This document shows positions 28,503-36,389 of a stretch of DNA of 64,000 bases, one piece after another. The notes under the pieces were generated by a model, which did no database searches, had not been told where the DNA came from, and saw only the letters and a list, made by a program, of their open reading frames with translations. Origin of the DNA: Bacteroidaceae bacterium (GTDB lineage Bacteria > Bacteroidota > Bacteroidia > Bacteroidales > Bacteroidaceae); NCBI GenBank assembly GCA_017516885.1, contig JAFXAR010000016.1:22004-86003 (forward strand), read 5' to 3'. The translations under genes were made by a program, and so were the position numbers. Position 1 is the first letter of the stretch. Each line of letters begins with the position of its first letter.

Positions 28503-28931
28503 TTAGCTCTCAATGATTCTTATTACGCGTCTTTTATCCTCTGCCTCCTCAATTTCAACCCTCACGGTCTCTTCGGGCAGAAGCTCCTCTACAAGTTCAG
28601 GCCACTCCATGAAGCAGTATGCGCCACTGTAGATATACTCCTCGTACCCCATATTGTATACCTCGGCAATGGACTTTATGCGGTAGAAGTCGAAATGGAA
28701 TATTGTGTTCTGCTCCCTGTCCTCGTATTCGTTCACTATTGCAAATGTGGGGGAGTTTATGGTGTCTGTAACCCCCATCTCCTCGCAAAGGCTCTTTATG
28801 AAGGTGGTTTTTCCGCTTCCCATCTTTCCGTAGAATGCGAAAATGCGTCTTCCGTTCATTTGCTCAATGAACTCCCTTGCCGCTTTGGGGTACTCTTCAA
28901 GGCTGTTAATTCTTATAGTGTATTCTTTCAT
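28503..28931 (-). CDS. tsaE: tRNA threonylcarbamoyladenosine biosynthesis ATPase TsaE
   Basis: The 142-residue protein has the Walker A motif GKMGSGKTT at residues 35-43, SPTFAIVNEY (switch-like) near residue 60, HFDFYRI near 80, and MEWPE near 109, all typical of TsaE/YjeE. It drives the ATP-dependent cycle of the TsaBD complex making t6A37 in ANN-decoding tRNAs. The partner genes are not in this window. It follows porX by 11 nt on the same strand, an arrangement I believe is common in Bacteroidales, probably as a shared transcript rather than a shared function. Confidence 0.95.
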   Translation of the reverse strand: MKEYTIRINSLEEYPKAAREFIEQMNGRRIFAFYGKMGSGKTTFIKSLCEEMGVTDTINSPTFAIVNEYEDREQNTIFHFDFYRIKSIAEVYNMGYEEYIYSGAYCFMEWPELVEELLPEETVRVEIEEAEDKRRVIRIIES

Positions 28932-28942
28932 TTCTCTTGTTT

Positions 28943-30493
28943 TTAGTTGCCTTTAGGCTTCATCTTTATAAGTGGCACAAGCATCTCTTCCATTGATATG
29001 CCGCCATGCTGGAAGGTGTCCTTGTAGTACTGAACGTAGTAGTTGTAGTTGTTGGGGTAGGCAAAGAAACTGCTTCCGGTGGCGAATATGTAGCTTGTGC
29101 TGAGGTTTGGCGCGGGAAGGAATGCCTTTGCCGGCTCTTTTATCTCAAATACATCCTTGCTGCTGTAGTTGAGCGCCTTTCCCAATTTGTAGCGTAGGTT
29201 GGTGTTTGTGTTCTTGTCGCCAATGACCTTTGTGGGGGTGTCAACCTGTATGCTTCCGTGGTCGGTTGTTATTACAACTGTATATTTGTTCTCGGCAAGG
29301 TATCCGAATAGCTTCTTTATTGCCGAATGGCGTATCCAGGACAGTGTTATTGAACGGTATGCCGCCTCATTTGCCGCAAGTTCCCTAACCATTAGCGATT
29401 CTGTGCGTGCATGGGACAGCATGTCTATGAAGTTTATCACGAGCACGTTTATGTCGTTCTTGGAAAGGTTGTTTATTGCCTCAATGTACTTGTCGGCGGC
29501 AGCGGAGGTAAGTACCTTGCTGTATGAGAAACTGTCCTTGCGGCGGTAGCGCGCAATCTGTGTCTCTATCAGCTGCTCTTCGTTGAGGTTCTTCCCCTCT
29601 TCCTCCTCCTCATCTACCCAAAGGTTGGGGAACATCTCCTTTATCTGCTTTGGCATCAGGCCCGAAAAGATTGCATTGCGGGCGTATTGCGTGGCTGTGG
29701 GCAGAATGCTTGTGTAGAGTTCTTCCTCAATGGCAAAGTCGCGCCCAATCTCTTCGGCAAGAACCTTCCATTGGTCGTACCTGAAGTTGTCTATTATTAT
29801 GAAGAAGACCTTTTCTCCCTTGTCAACAAGCGGGAATATGCGCTCGCGGAAGAGGTCGTTGCTCATCAGCGGGCGCTTTTCGCGGGGCGATGCCATCCAA
29901 TCCATGTAATTCTTCTTGATGAAGCGTCCGAACATGTTGTTTGCGTCGTCCTTCTGCGATTTCAGCATCTCGTGCATCTGTGTATCGCCATTCTCAAGCA
30001 TCAGTTCCCAGTAGACAATCTTCTTGTATGCCTCCTGCCACTCCTCAATGGTGCGTGCATCGGAAATCTGCATGGCCAGCCGGCTGAAGTTCTGCTGATA
30101 GGCACTGTTGGTCTTTTCGGTAAGAATCTCCTTGCTGTGGATGTTCTTCTTGAGTGTCAGCAGAATCTGGTTAGGGTTTACCGGCTTAATCAGATAGTCG
30201 GCAATCTTTGAACCGATAGCCTGCTCCATAATATCCTCCTCCTCGCTCTTTGTTACCATTACAACCGGGGTGGCGGGGTGTATCTCCTTAATCTTTGCCA
30301 ATGTCTCTATGCCGGTAAGTCCGGGCATGTTCTCGTCAAGCAGTATGAGGTCAAAGTTCTCCTCTTTGCAGGCCTCAATGGCATCGGGCCCGTTGGTAAC
30401 CCTCTTTACCTCGTACCCTTTGTTCTGAAGAAATATAATGTGGGCGCTCAGCAGTTCTATCTCATCATCGGCCCATAAAAGCTTGTATGTCAT
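28943..30493 (-). CDS. porX: PorX-type response regulator with PglZ/alkaline-phosphatase domain
   Basis: The 516-residue protein starts with a CheY-like receiver (ADDE near residue 8, phospho-acceptor D53 in LILLDENMPG, and K at VTK/LIKPV). After a helical linker comes a PglZ/alkaline-phosphatase-superfamily domain from about residue 205, with metal-site candidates IIDNFRYDQW, SILPTATQYAR, NFIDMLSHAR and TTDHGSIQV. This is the PorX architecture. In Porphyromonas gingivalis and Flavobacterium PorX is needed for type IX secretion and acts with the histidine kinase PorY and sigma factor SigP; nucleotide phosphodiesterase activity has been reported for it. The cognate kinase is not in the window. 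It starts 2 nt after porW ends. Confidence 0.93.
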   Translation of the reverse strand: MTYKLLWADDEIELLSAHIIFLQNKGYEVKRVTNGPDAIEACKEENFDLILLDENMPGLTGIETLAKIKEIHPATPVVMVTKSEEEDIMEQAIGSKIADYLIKPVNPNQILLTLKKNIHSKEILTEKTNSAYQQNFSRLAMQISDARTIEEWQEAYKKIVYWELMLENGDTQMHEMLKSQKDDANNMFGRFIKKNYMDWMASPREKRPLMSNDLFRERIFPLVDKGEKVFFIIIDNFRYDQWKVLAEEIGRDFAIEEELYTSILPTATQYARNAIFSGLMPKQIKEMFPNLWVDEEEEEGKNLNEEQLIETQIARYRRKDSFSYSKVLTSAAADKYIEAINNLSKNDINVLVINFIDMLSHARTESLMVRELAANEAAYRSITLSWIRHSAIKKLFGYLAENKYTVVITTDHGSIQVDTPTKVIGDKNTNTNLRYKLGKALNYSSKDVFEIKEPAKAFLPAPNLSTSYIFATGSSFFAYPNNYNYYVQYYKDTFQHGGISMEEMLVPLIKMKPKGN

Positions 30494-30495
30494 AA

Positions 30496-33360
30496 TTACT
30501 GGTTCTCTTCTTTGGTTTTTTCTTTCTCTTCCTCTTCACCTTCACTTCGGCTGCTTCTGTATTCAACCTCGTCAATTGTGTATCCGTCAATCTCTACCTC
30601 TGGTATTCCCATGAAATTCTTTTCATAAAAATCATGGTAGTCGCTGAAGGAGTAGTACATTAACAACAAATCAAGGTTGGTTTTTGATATGATAAATGAG
30701 TTTATTCCTTCGAGCAGCCTTGCCGTTTCTCCATTCTCATACAGACGCTTGCGGTACACAAATGCCTCGTCAAAGTTCAGGAAATCCTTTACTTCGAACA
30801 GTGTCACCTCGGCCTGTTTCTCAAAGCTCATTTCAAAATTGCGCACCATGTAGCGCGAGAAGTTGTAGCGTGCCATTTCAAACAGCAGGCGTTTCTCGTC
30901 TACGGAGTCGTTAGGATAGGCCAGTACAAAGTAGTATGGCTCGTTCCTCTCTGTGGAGAATGATGGAATGCTGTCGTTTGCCCCCTTTATTGTTCCGTCG
31001 GCCTTGCGCTCCCAAATTGATGTGGATATTCCGCTTTGCAGCAGGCGTCCCTCCTTCAGTCCGGTGGATATTGCCGTTGCTATTTTGCTTATGCTGTCGC
31101 CGGAATAGCTTGAGGTGAGGCTCGCAAGCGCTTCAAGCGCTTCGTCCTGCTTGCCGCTGTAGAGCTTTGCCATTGCGTCAATGAACATGAAGCGGGCGCG
31201 GTGGCTTCCGTTGGGGTATTTTTTTAACGCTATGCTGTTTTCTTTCTCAACTTCGCTGTATTCCTGTTTTGTGTAGTGCCCGTATGCCTTTACATAAAGC
31301 GAATCCTCTTTGTGCTTGCGCATGGCAGCGCTTTCAAAGAAGTCGGGCTGCTGAATCATTATAGTGAAGGAACTGTCGGGGAACTGCTCAATGAGCAAGT
31401 TCTTGTAGTGCTCGGCCTTCTCGGGCTCGTCCCAGCGTGAGCAGGCCACAAACAGGTTGAAATATGTGTCGGCAATCCTTTCGTATTCGGGATAGTTTTC
31501 TGCAATTCTTTCAAGATGCTTCAGGGTAAGCCTCTTGTCGTTGACCTTGTCCTTGAATCTGATTCCCGATTCAAACAGGGCCTCGCGCAGCGCTGTATGT
31601 GCGCTGTCTTTCTGCTCATCGCTGTAGGGTATCTGTCTCAGGTAATATTCGCGTGTTGTGGGGTCGGCCGGTTCAAGCGTCTCCTCTCCGCTGTTGCCGG
31701 CAACCAGGGTGCTGTCGCCGGTTTCAAGCGCTCCCTCAAGTTCGGCATCAATGTTTGCTGTGCTGTCGGCAGGGATGGTGTCGTTTGCCGTCATCAAGGA
31801 TGCTATCTCATGGCTGAAGCGCCAATAGTCCTTAAGTTCCCTGTCGCCCCATTGCTGCTTGAATGTCTTTACTCCCTGCGATACTATTTTGGGGTTGTAG
31901 AAGTACCATTGCTGCTTTTCTGTCGGGTCGCTTATGGTCATGTCGGCCTCCGTGCCGGCCTTGTCGAGCTCGCTGCCGCCACTTTCGCGCTCCATTTTCT
32001 TTTCCTCTTTTTTGCGAAGCTCTTCCTGCCGCTTTGCCTCCTCAATCAGCTCGTCTATGATAGGGTTCAGCTTTTCAGGGGGGAGAGTTGCCCAGTAGAG
32101 CAGTTCGGTTTGCTTCTCTACAACGTCGGTGTACTGCGTTAGCTCTCCAAGAACTTCGCTGCGGAATTTTGCGTCCTCGTAGCCTTCGGTATCCTCTGTA
32201 ATCATGGAGACTGCCTTGCTGTAGTTTTCGTGCGCCTTGGAGAATCTTTCCCTTTCCCAGTATATCTTTGCAAGGGATAGGTGCAGCATGCCTGTGCCGT
32301 AGCCGCTTGACTCGCCTTCGGCAACGCCGGTCTCATAGGCCTTTATGGCTTCAGCGGTGTCTTTCTTGCTCATGTGTATGTTGCCTATTGCATAGTATAT
32401 CTGCGACAGGTACTCCTTGTTTTTTGGCGATTTTGCCATTCGCTTGAGCTTGCGTAGGATTTTCTTGTGGTTCTCGTCAGTGGCTGTCTCTGTCTGGCGA
32501 ATGCGTGCGTTGAACTCCAGCTCGTAGGGCGGGCTCTTTGAGATTGTCTTGCCGAAGCTTTTGTACGCGGCTTTCTTGTCGCCTATTGCGCTTTGCAGCT
32601 GCCCCAGCAGATAATATTCGCGTGCCTTGTCGAGCCCGGTGGCGCTGCTGCGCTTCATGCCTGTCTGGACGTTAGGGATGGCCTCCTCTATGCGCCCCTG
32701 CTTTAGCAGGAGGTTGCCTTTTGCCTGTGCAAAGTCCTCTTTCAGCGATTCGGGGATTGTATCGCGGCTGGCTCTTTGAAGAATATCCTCGGCTTCGTAT
32801 AGCCAGTCAAGTTCGGTGTAGCACTTGGCAAGGCCTATGCGTGCCTGGGCAACCACTTCGCTGTTGTTCTCGTAGAGGCGCGATATGTAGATGTATGTGC
32901 TGGCGGCTTCGGTGAAGTCGCCTTTTTGCATTTGCGAATTTGCCATCAGAAACCATGCGCGCCAAAGGAACGGATTGAACTCCTTTTGCGCGTAAAAGCG
33001 CTTCTGCTTTTGTGTCAGTTTCTTTCCTGACGGTTTCTTGGGCTTTCTTTTTATTGAGTGGTTCTTGATTGCCTTTTGTGCCTTTTCAATGGCCCGGTCG
33101 TAGTTGCTCCCTCCCAGCTTCTGTGTGTTCTTGTCGCTGATTGTGAGCAGTGGCAACTGCTCAAGATAGTTGTCCTTGTGCCCTTTGGATTGTGCCTTTA
33201 GTGCCTGGCTGTATGCTGAATTGCCGTTGTAGTAGGTGTTGTATCGGGCCGTGAATGCATGGTACATGCGCGTTGCGGATGTATTCTTCTTGCGGCTTGA
33301 ACAGCTGTACAGTGACAGTGCCATTGCAAGGGCGAGTATGTAGAACAGGGATTTTTTCAC
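30496..33360 (-). CDS. porW: PorW/SprE-type TPR lipoprotein of the type IX secretion system
   Basis: The 954-residue lipoprotein has lipobox SLYSC (Cys20) followed by a basic SSRKKNTSATRMYHAF segment and YNTYYNGNSAY, which is distinctive for PorW/SprE. Many TPR-like helical pairs follow across residues 120-450 and 620-880, separated by an acidic linker near 500-590. The C terminus is highly charged (Glu/Lys). In known systems it is an outer-membrane lipoprotein linking the PorK/N ring to the translocon, and is required for T9SS secretion or gliding. It is encoded immediately upstream of porX, the regulatory gene of the same system. Confidence 0.9.
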   Translation of the reverse strand: MKKSLFYILALAMALSLYSCSSRKKNTSATRMYHAFTARYNTYYNGNSAYSQALKAQSKGHKDNYLEQLPLLTISDKNTQKLGGSNYDRAIEKAQKAIKNHSIKRKPKKPSGKKLTQKQKRFYAQKEFNPFLWRAWFLMANSQMQKGDFTEAASTYIYISRLYENNSEVVAQARIGLAKCYTELDWLYEAEDILQRASRDTIPESLKEDFAQAKGNLLLKQGRIEEAIPNVQTGMKRSSATGLDKAREYYLLGQLQSAIGDKKAAYKSFGKTISKSPPYELEFNARIRQTETATDENHKKILRKLKRMAKSPKNKEYLSQIYYAIGNIHMSKKDTAEAIKAYETGVAEGESSGYGTGMLHLSLAKIYWERERFSKAHENYSKAVSMITEDTEGYEDAKFRSEVLGELTQYTDVVEKQTELLYWATLPPEKLNPIIDELIEEAKRQEELRKKEEKKMERESGGSELDKAGTEADMTISDPTEKQQWYFYNPKIVSQGVKTFKQQWGDRELKDYWRFSHEIASLMTANDTIPADSTANIDAELEGALETGDSTLVAGNSGEETLEPADPTTREYYLRQIPYSDEQKDSAHTALREALFESGIRFKDKVNDKRLTLKHLERIAENYPEYERIADTYFNLFVACSRWDEPEKAEHYKNLLIEQFPDSSFTIMIQQPDFFESAAMRKHKEDSLYVKAYGHYTKQEYSEVEKENSIALKKYPNGSHRARFMFIDAMAKLYSGKQDEALEALASLTSSYSGDSISKIATAISTGLKEGRLLQSGISTSIWERKADGTIKGANDSIPSFSTERNEPYYFVLAYPNDSVDEKRLLFEMARYNFSRYMVRNFEMSFEKQAEVTLFEVKDFLNFDEAFVYRKRLYENGETARLLEGINSFIISKTNLDLLLMYYSFSDYHDFYEKNFMGIPEVEIDGYTIDEVEYRSSRSEGEEEEKEKTKEENQ

Positions 33361-33455
33361 TCTTTCGGCGGTTGTTTCTCTCTTTTGGCTAATTAGGTGC
33401 GGCGTATACTGGTATTAACTGAAAAATGCCTTGTTTATTGTGCATTGTGCATCCG

Positions 33456-33833
33456 CTATTGCAGCATTAGGAGCACCTCTTCCTTTATTACAGCAGGCAT
33501 CTCTATGCCACGTTCCTGCAGGCAATGCACCCATTGGTCAACTTCGCTCTCCTTCATGGTGTAGAGCACATGGCGGAACTCCTCAATGTCGGCATCGCTG
33601 TACTCCTCCTGTGCTCTCCCTTTAAAGCGGTCAAGCTCTTCGTCGTCAAAATAGAGGTTCTTGCTGTCGTACCCCTTTTCGCAGTTGGCGTGCTTGCCGC
33701 AGCATACGCCATCGCTGCTGCTATGGCCGTGATGCTCCTCTTCAACGGCATTGCCGTTTGTCCGAAACCGGCTCATTAAAAAGAATCCTATGACTATGAA
33801 GGCCAGGATGCCTATTAGAATTGCTGTTTCCAT
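33456..33833 (-). CDS. Small membrane-anchored Cys/His-containing protein upstream of porW
   Basis: The 125-residue protein has one N-terminal membrane segment (TAILIGILAFIVIGFFLM), then a His/Cys-rich patch (EEEHHGHSS, CCGKHANC) that could bind metal, and an acidic helical C-terminal domain of about 65 residues (YSDADIEEFRHVLYTM). I do not recognise a named family. It is transcribed toward porW with a 95-nt gap and has a good promoter box upstream, so it may head the porW-porX transcript. A role with type IX secretion is only a neighbourhood inference. Confidence 0.8.
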   Translation of the reverse strand: METAILIGILAFIVIGFFLMSRFRTNGNAVEEEHHGHSSSDGVCCGKHANCEKGYDSKNLYFDDEELDRFKGRAQEEYSDADIEEFRHVLYTMKESEVDQWVHCLQERGIEMPAVIKEEVLLMLQ

Positions 33834-33953
33834 ATATTTAAGGGAAATTCAATAAATTAGTAATCAATTATTTTTATCGGTTGGTTCTTGTTCCGGCCTA
33901 ATTTATAGAACCTCCCTTGAAAAATAGTTGCGCGCCTCTGTTTACGCGTAGCG

Positions 33954-33961
33954 CAAAGTTA
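33954..33961 (-). promoter_or_regulatory. -7 promoter box for the 33456 gene (and possibly porW-porX)
   Basis: On the minus strand the sequence reads TAACTTTG, a full match to TAnnTTTG, followed by CGC. No clear TTTG is visible at -33. The leader would be about 115 nt. Confidence 0.55.
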
Positions 33962-34118
33962 GGTAATTAAATTGAGTTTATTATAATAATAAAGACTATT
34001 TTACTGTAAAATGTGCTTGAGTTTTGTTTTCTGACAAAATGATAAATCATTTGTGCTTGCTGTAAAAATGTGAATTTATCATTAAATTATGCTTTTGTTG
34101 AAAAAAATGTCAGTTTTA

Positions 34119-34150
34119 TTGTGCTTGGTAAATAATAAGTTGTATCTTAG
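34119..34150 (+). promoter_or_regulatory. Promoter for the FKBP gene pair
   Basis: TTG at 34119-34121 and TATCTTAG at 34143-34150 (7 of 8 to TAnnTTTG) are separated by 21 nt, the expected Bacteroidota spacing. The ATG is 75 nt downstream. Confidence 0.5.
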
Positions 34151-34225
34151 CGCGGTTTTCGTTTGTGAAATGCAACTTAAACAAAATAACAAAATGACAG
34201 TATAATAATTAAAAAATGATTAGCA

Positions 34226-34813
34226 ATGGATAAATTTAGCTATGGTCTTGGAATGGGAATAGGGCAGAATCTCCGTTCAATGGGTGTTGATAAAATGGAT
34301 GTTGATGATTTTGTAAAGGGCATCAAGGATGTTCTTTCCGGCAGCAAGACCGAAATGACCCACTCTGAGGCTCAGAAGGTTGTAAACGAGCATTTCAGAA
34401 GCTTGGCCGAACAGGCATACGCAAAGAATAAGGAGGCTGGCGAGAATTTCCTGGCCGAGAATGCAAAGAAAGCAGGGGTGGTAACATTGCCAAGCGGGCT
34501 TCAGTATGAGGTGATTGCTGAAGGAAACGGCAAGAAGCCTTCTGCAACCGACAAGGTTGAGTGCCACTATGAGGGAACGCTTATTGACGGTACAGTATTT
34601 GACAGTTCAATAAGGCGCGGCGAACCTGCCACATTCGGCGTTAACCAGGTAATAAAGGGCTGGGTTGAGGCTCTCCAGCTTATGCAGGAGGGTGCAAAAT
34701 GGCGTCTTTATATTCCTTATAACATGGCGTACGGCGAACATGGCGCAGGCGAGATGATTCCTCCTTACAGCGCGCTGATATTTGATGTAGAACTTATCAA
34801 GGTGCTCCGGTAA
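34226..34813 (+). CDS. FKBP-type peptidyl-prolyl isomerase, cytoplasmic
   Basis: The 195-residue protein has an N-terminal helical dimerisation domain (FSYGLGMGIGQNL, residues 4-80), as in Mip/FkpA proteins. A C-terminal FKBP domain follows: TLPSGLQYEVI near residue 90, VECHYEGTLIDGTVFDSS, VIKGWVEALQLMQEG and AYGEHGAGEMIPPYSALIFDVELI (in parts: YGEHGAGEMIPPYSAL). Aromatic and hydrophobic active-site residues are conserved. There is no signal peptide, so it acts in the cytoplasm. It lies 4 nt upstream of a second FKBP gene that is a lipoprotein, suggesting a duplicated pair serving two compartments. Confidence 0.93.
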   Translation: MDKFSYGLGMGIGQNLRSMGVDKMDVDDFVKGIKDVLSGSKTEMTHSEAQKVVNEHFRSLAEQAYAKNKEAGENFLAENAKKAGVVTLPSGLQYEVIAEGNGKKPSATDKVECHYEGTLIDGTVFDSSIRRGEPATFGVNQVIKGWVEALQLMQEGAKWRLYIPYNMAYGEHGAGEMIPPYSALIFDVELIKVLR

Positions 34814-34817
34814 CTGC

Positions 34818-35657
34818 ATGAAAAAGCTGTGTACAGTGGCTTTGGCGGCCGCCCTCCTCTCTTCGTGCGGAGGCGGGAACGCTACCGGCGTAAAAGGGGA
34901 TTCCTTGAAGGCTCCGGCTGTTGAACTGAAGAACAGGGACGATTCGCTCTCCTATGCGGTGAGCATGCTCGTTGCAGGCGATGTCGGCCGAATGCTGCAG
35001 AGAATGGACGTTGACCCAAAGAACATTGGAGATTTTATTCGCGGAATGCGCGAGGCTTTTCCAATGGAGGACACTCCCGAAGCGCATGCTTATCTCTGCG
35101 GCCTTATTGCTGCGGCAGAGGCTGCCGACATGGCAAAGCAGGCCGATGCTGCTATTTATCCCGGTGAAAAGGGAAAAAAGACAAACCGCGCGCTTTTCCT
35201 TGAGGGCATGGTTGCAATGATTGAGGGAAAGGCAGCCGCAATGCCTGCGGAACTGGCGGAGGAGTATTACAATAGCCAGATTTTCCGGCTGCCCAGTGAA
35301 AAGTTCATGAAGGACAACGCTGCACGCAACAGAGTGGTGACACTGCCGAGCGGCCTGCAGTACAAGATTGAGAAAGAAGGCACAGGCCCGGTTGCAAAGG
35401 CCGGCGACAGCGTCTCATGCATATACAAGGGCACATTCCCAAATGGCGCTGTCTTTGCCTCAACAAAGGGCAAGGCAGTTGACTTGGTGCCTGAGCAGCA
35501 GATTCCCGGTCTTAAGGAAGCTCTTGAGACACTCAAGGAAGGAACTGTGTGCATGGTATATATTCCATGGAACCTTGCCTATGGCGACAAGGGCAGTGGC
35601 AGAATGCCGCCCTATTCGGCGTTGGTGTATGAACTTGAGATTGTGAAGGTCAAGTGA
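34818..35657 (+). CDS. FKBP-type peptidyl-prolyl isomerase, lipoprotein
   Basis: The 279-residue product has a lipoprotein signal with lipobox LLSSC (Cys17). It has an N-terminal helical domain (LSYAVSMLVAGDVGRML, then FIRGMREAFPM) and a C-terminal FKBP domain (TLPSGLQYKIEKEG, SCIYKGTFPNGAVFAS, IPGLKEALETLKEG, AYGDKGSGRMPPYSALVYELEIV in parts: YGDKGSGRMPPYSAL). It should fold proteins in the periplasm. The catalytic core is diverged in places: the first FKBP motif has FASTKGK instead of the usual FDSS. It is the second gene of the FKBP operon. Confidence 0.93.
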   Translation: MKKLCTVALAAALLSSCGGGNATGVKGDSLKAPAVELKNRDDSLSYAVSMLVAGDVGRMLQRMDVDPKNIGDFIRGMREAFPMEDTPEAHAYLCGLIAAAEAADMAKQADAAIYPGEKGKKTNRALFLEGMVAMIEGKAAAMPAELAEEYYNSQIFRLPSEKFMKDNAARNRVVTLPSGLQYKIEKEGTGPVAKAGDSVSCIYKGTFPNGAVFASTKGKAVDLVPEQQIPGLKEALETLKEGTVCMVYIPWNLAYGDKGSGRMPPYSALVYELEIVKVK

Positions 35658-35692
35658 CCGTAAAAAAGAAAGAACTTATAACATAAAAACCG

Positions 35693-36160
35693 ATGAAGAA
35701 TATTGAATGCAAGGTCGATGCTCTTGACCTTAAAATACTTAGCATTATTTCAAAAGATGCCAGAATACCTTTCCGCAATGTGGCCGAACTGTGCGGGGTG
35801 TCGCGTGCTGCCATACATTTGCGTGTGCAGCACCTTGTTGACATGGGCGTAATATCAGGCTCAAGCTACGAGGTTGATGTGCGCCGCCTTGGATACAAAA
35901 CATGTACCTATATTGGAATACGCCTTGAGCGCGGTTCAATGTACAAGGAGGTTGTTGAGCGTCTGCGCGAGATTCCCGAGGTTGTGGAGTGCTGCTACAC
36001 AACTGGCCCTTACTCAATATTGGCAAAGATGTATTCTCATGACAATGAACATCTGATGCAGTTGCTCAATGGCCGCGTGCAGGATATTCCGGGCGTTGTC
36101 AGCACCGAAACAATGATTGTGCTCGACAACAGCATAAAGCGCAACATGCCTTTGGAATGA
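35693..36160 (+). CDS. Lrp/AsnC-family transcription regulator
   Basis: The 155-residue protein has an N-terminal winged helix-turn-helix (ALDLKILSIISKDARIPFRNVAELC, in parts: LDLKILSIISKDARIPF; then GVSRAAIHLRVQHLVDMGVI) and a C-terminal RAM/AsnC ligand domain (EIPEVVECCYTTGPYSILAKM). Proteins of this family sense amino acids or related small molecules and form octamers on DNA. Its TGA is also the first part of structured repeat copy 1, which starts at 36155. The downstream fused amidotransferase/dipeptidase gene is a plausible target, by position only. Confidence 0.93.
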   Translation: MKNIECKVDALDLKILSIISKDARIPFRNVAELCGVSRAAIHLRVQHLVDMGVISGSSYEVDVRRLGYKTCTYIGIRLERGSMYKEVVERLREIPEVVECCYTTGPYSILAKMYSHDNEHLMQLLNGRVQDIPGVVSTETMIVLDNSIKRNMPLE

Positions 36161-36264
36161 CAAAACGCAGTTTTGTCATCGGCGAGTTTTGCAGCAACAG
36201 GTCAAACGCAGCATAGCCGCAGGTTATGCCGTTTGGGTTGCGAAAAGCAAAACGAGTCAATGAC
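36155..36264 (-). repeat. Structured repeat, cluster 1 copy 1
   Basis: Plus-strand view: a small hairpin TGACAAAACG/AGTTTTGTCA is followed by CGGCGAG, arm A TTTTGC (36187-36192), arm B GCAAC + CAAACG (36194-36198, 36203-36208), inner GCATA/TATGC (36211-36215, 36225-36229), B' CGTTTG + GTTGC (36230-36235, 36237-36241), GAAAA, A' GCAAAA (36247-36252), CGAG and ATGAC. GTCAT (36175-36179) can alternatively pair with the final ATGAC. Read on the minus strand it has the order A-TTTTC-B-loop-B'-T-A' found in the copies near tRNA-Leu. It overlaps the stop codon of the Lrp gene. Confidence 0.85.
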
Positions 36265-36276
36265 AGTGCAAATATA

Positions 36277-36369
36277 GAATGACAAAACGAGTTTTGTCAT
36301 CGGCGAGCACATCAGCGGTGGTCGCACGCAGTGGCGTGCGGTCCGCGAAAAGATGTGCGAGCCAATGAC
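36277..36369 (-). repeat. Structured repeat, cluster 1 copy 2
   Basis: This copy has the same flanks as copy 1 (GAATGACAAAACGAG, TTTTGTCATCGGCGAG; end CGAGCCAATGAC), but the helices differ on both sides. Arm A is CACATC (36308-36313) with GATGTG (36352-36357). Arm B is GCGG (36315-36318) and CGCACGC (36323-36329) with GCGTGCG (36334-36340) and CCGC (36343-36346). GAAAA before A' is kept. The spacer from copy 1 is 12 nt. It sits 20 nt before the next gene's ATG, in its likely 5' leader. Confidence 0.85.
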
Positions 36370-36389
36370 CCTGTTTTAGAGTTTTTATT

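Larger units (their letters stand above)
33834..34225. other. AT-rich divergent intergenic region
   Basis: This 392-nt interval separates the minus-strand porW unit from the plus-strand FKBP pair. I see no gene in it. It is strongly AT-rich near 33960-34110 and contains a promoter box for each direction. Confidence 0.7.

Noticed and set aside
36161-36389. Riboswitch for the dipeptidase fusion gene
   Set aside because: The structured DNA matches the same repeat family found near tRNA-Leu, so a gene-specific riboswitch is not the simplest reading.
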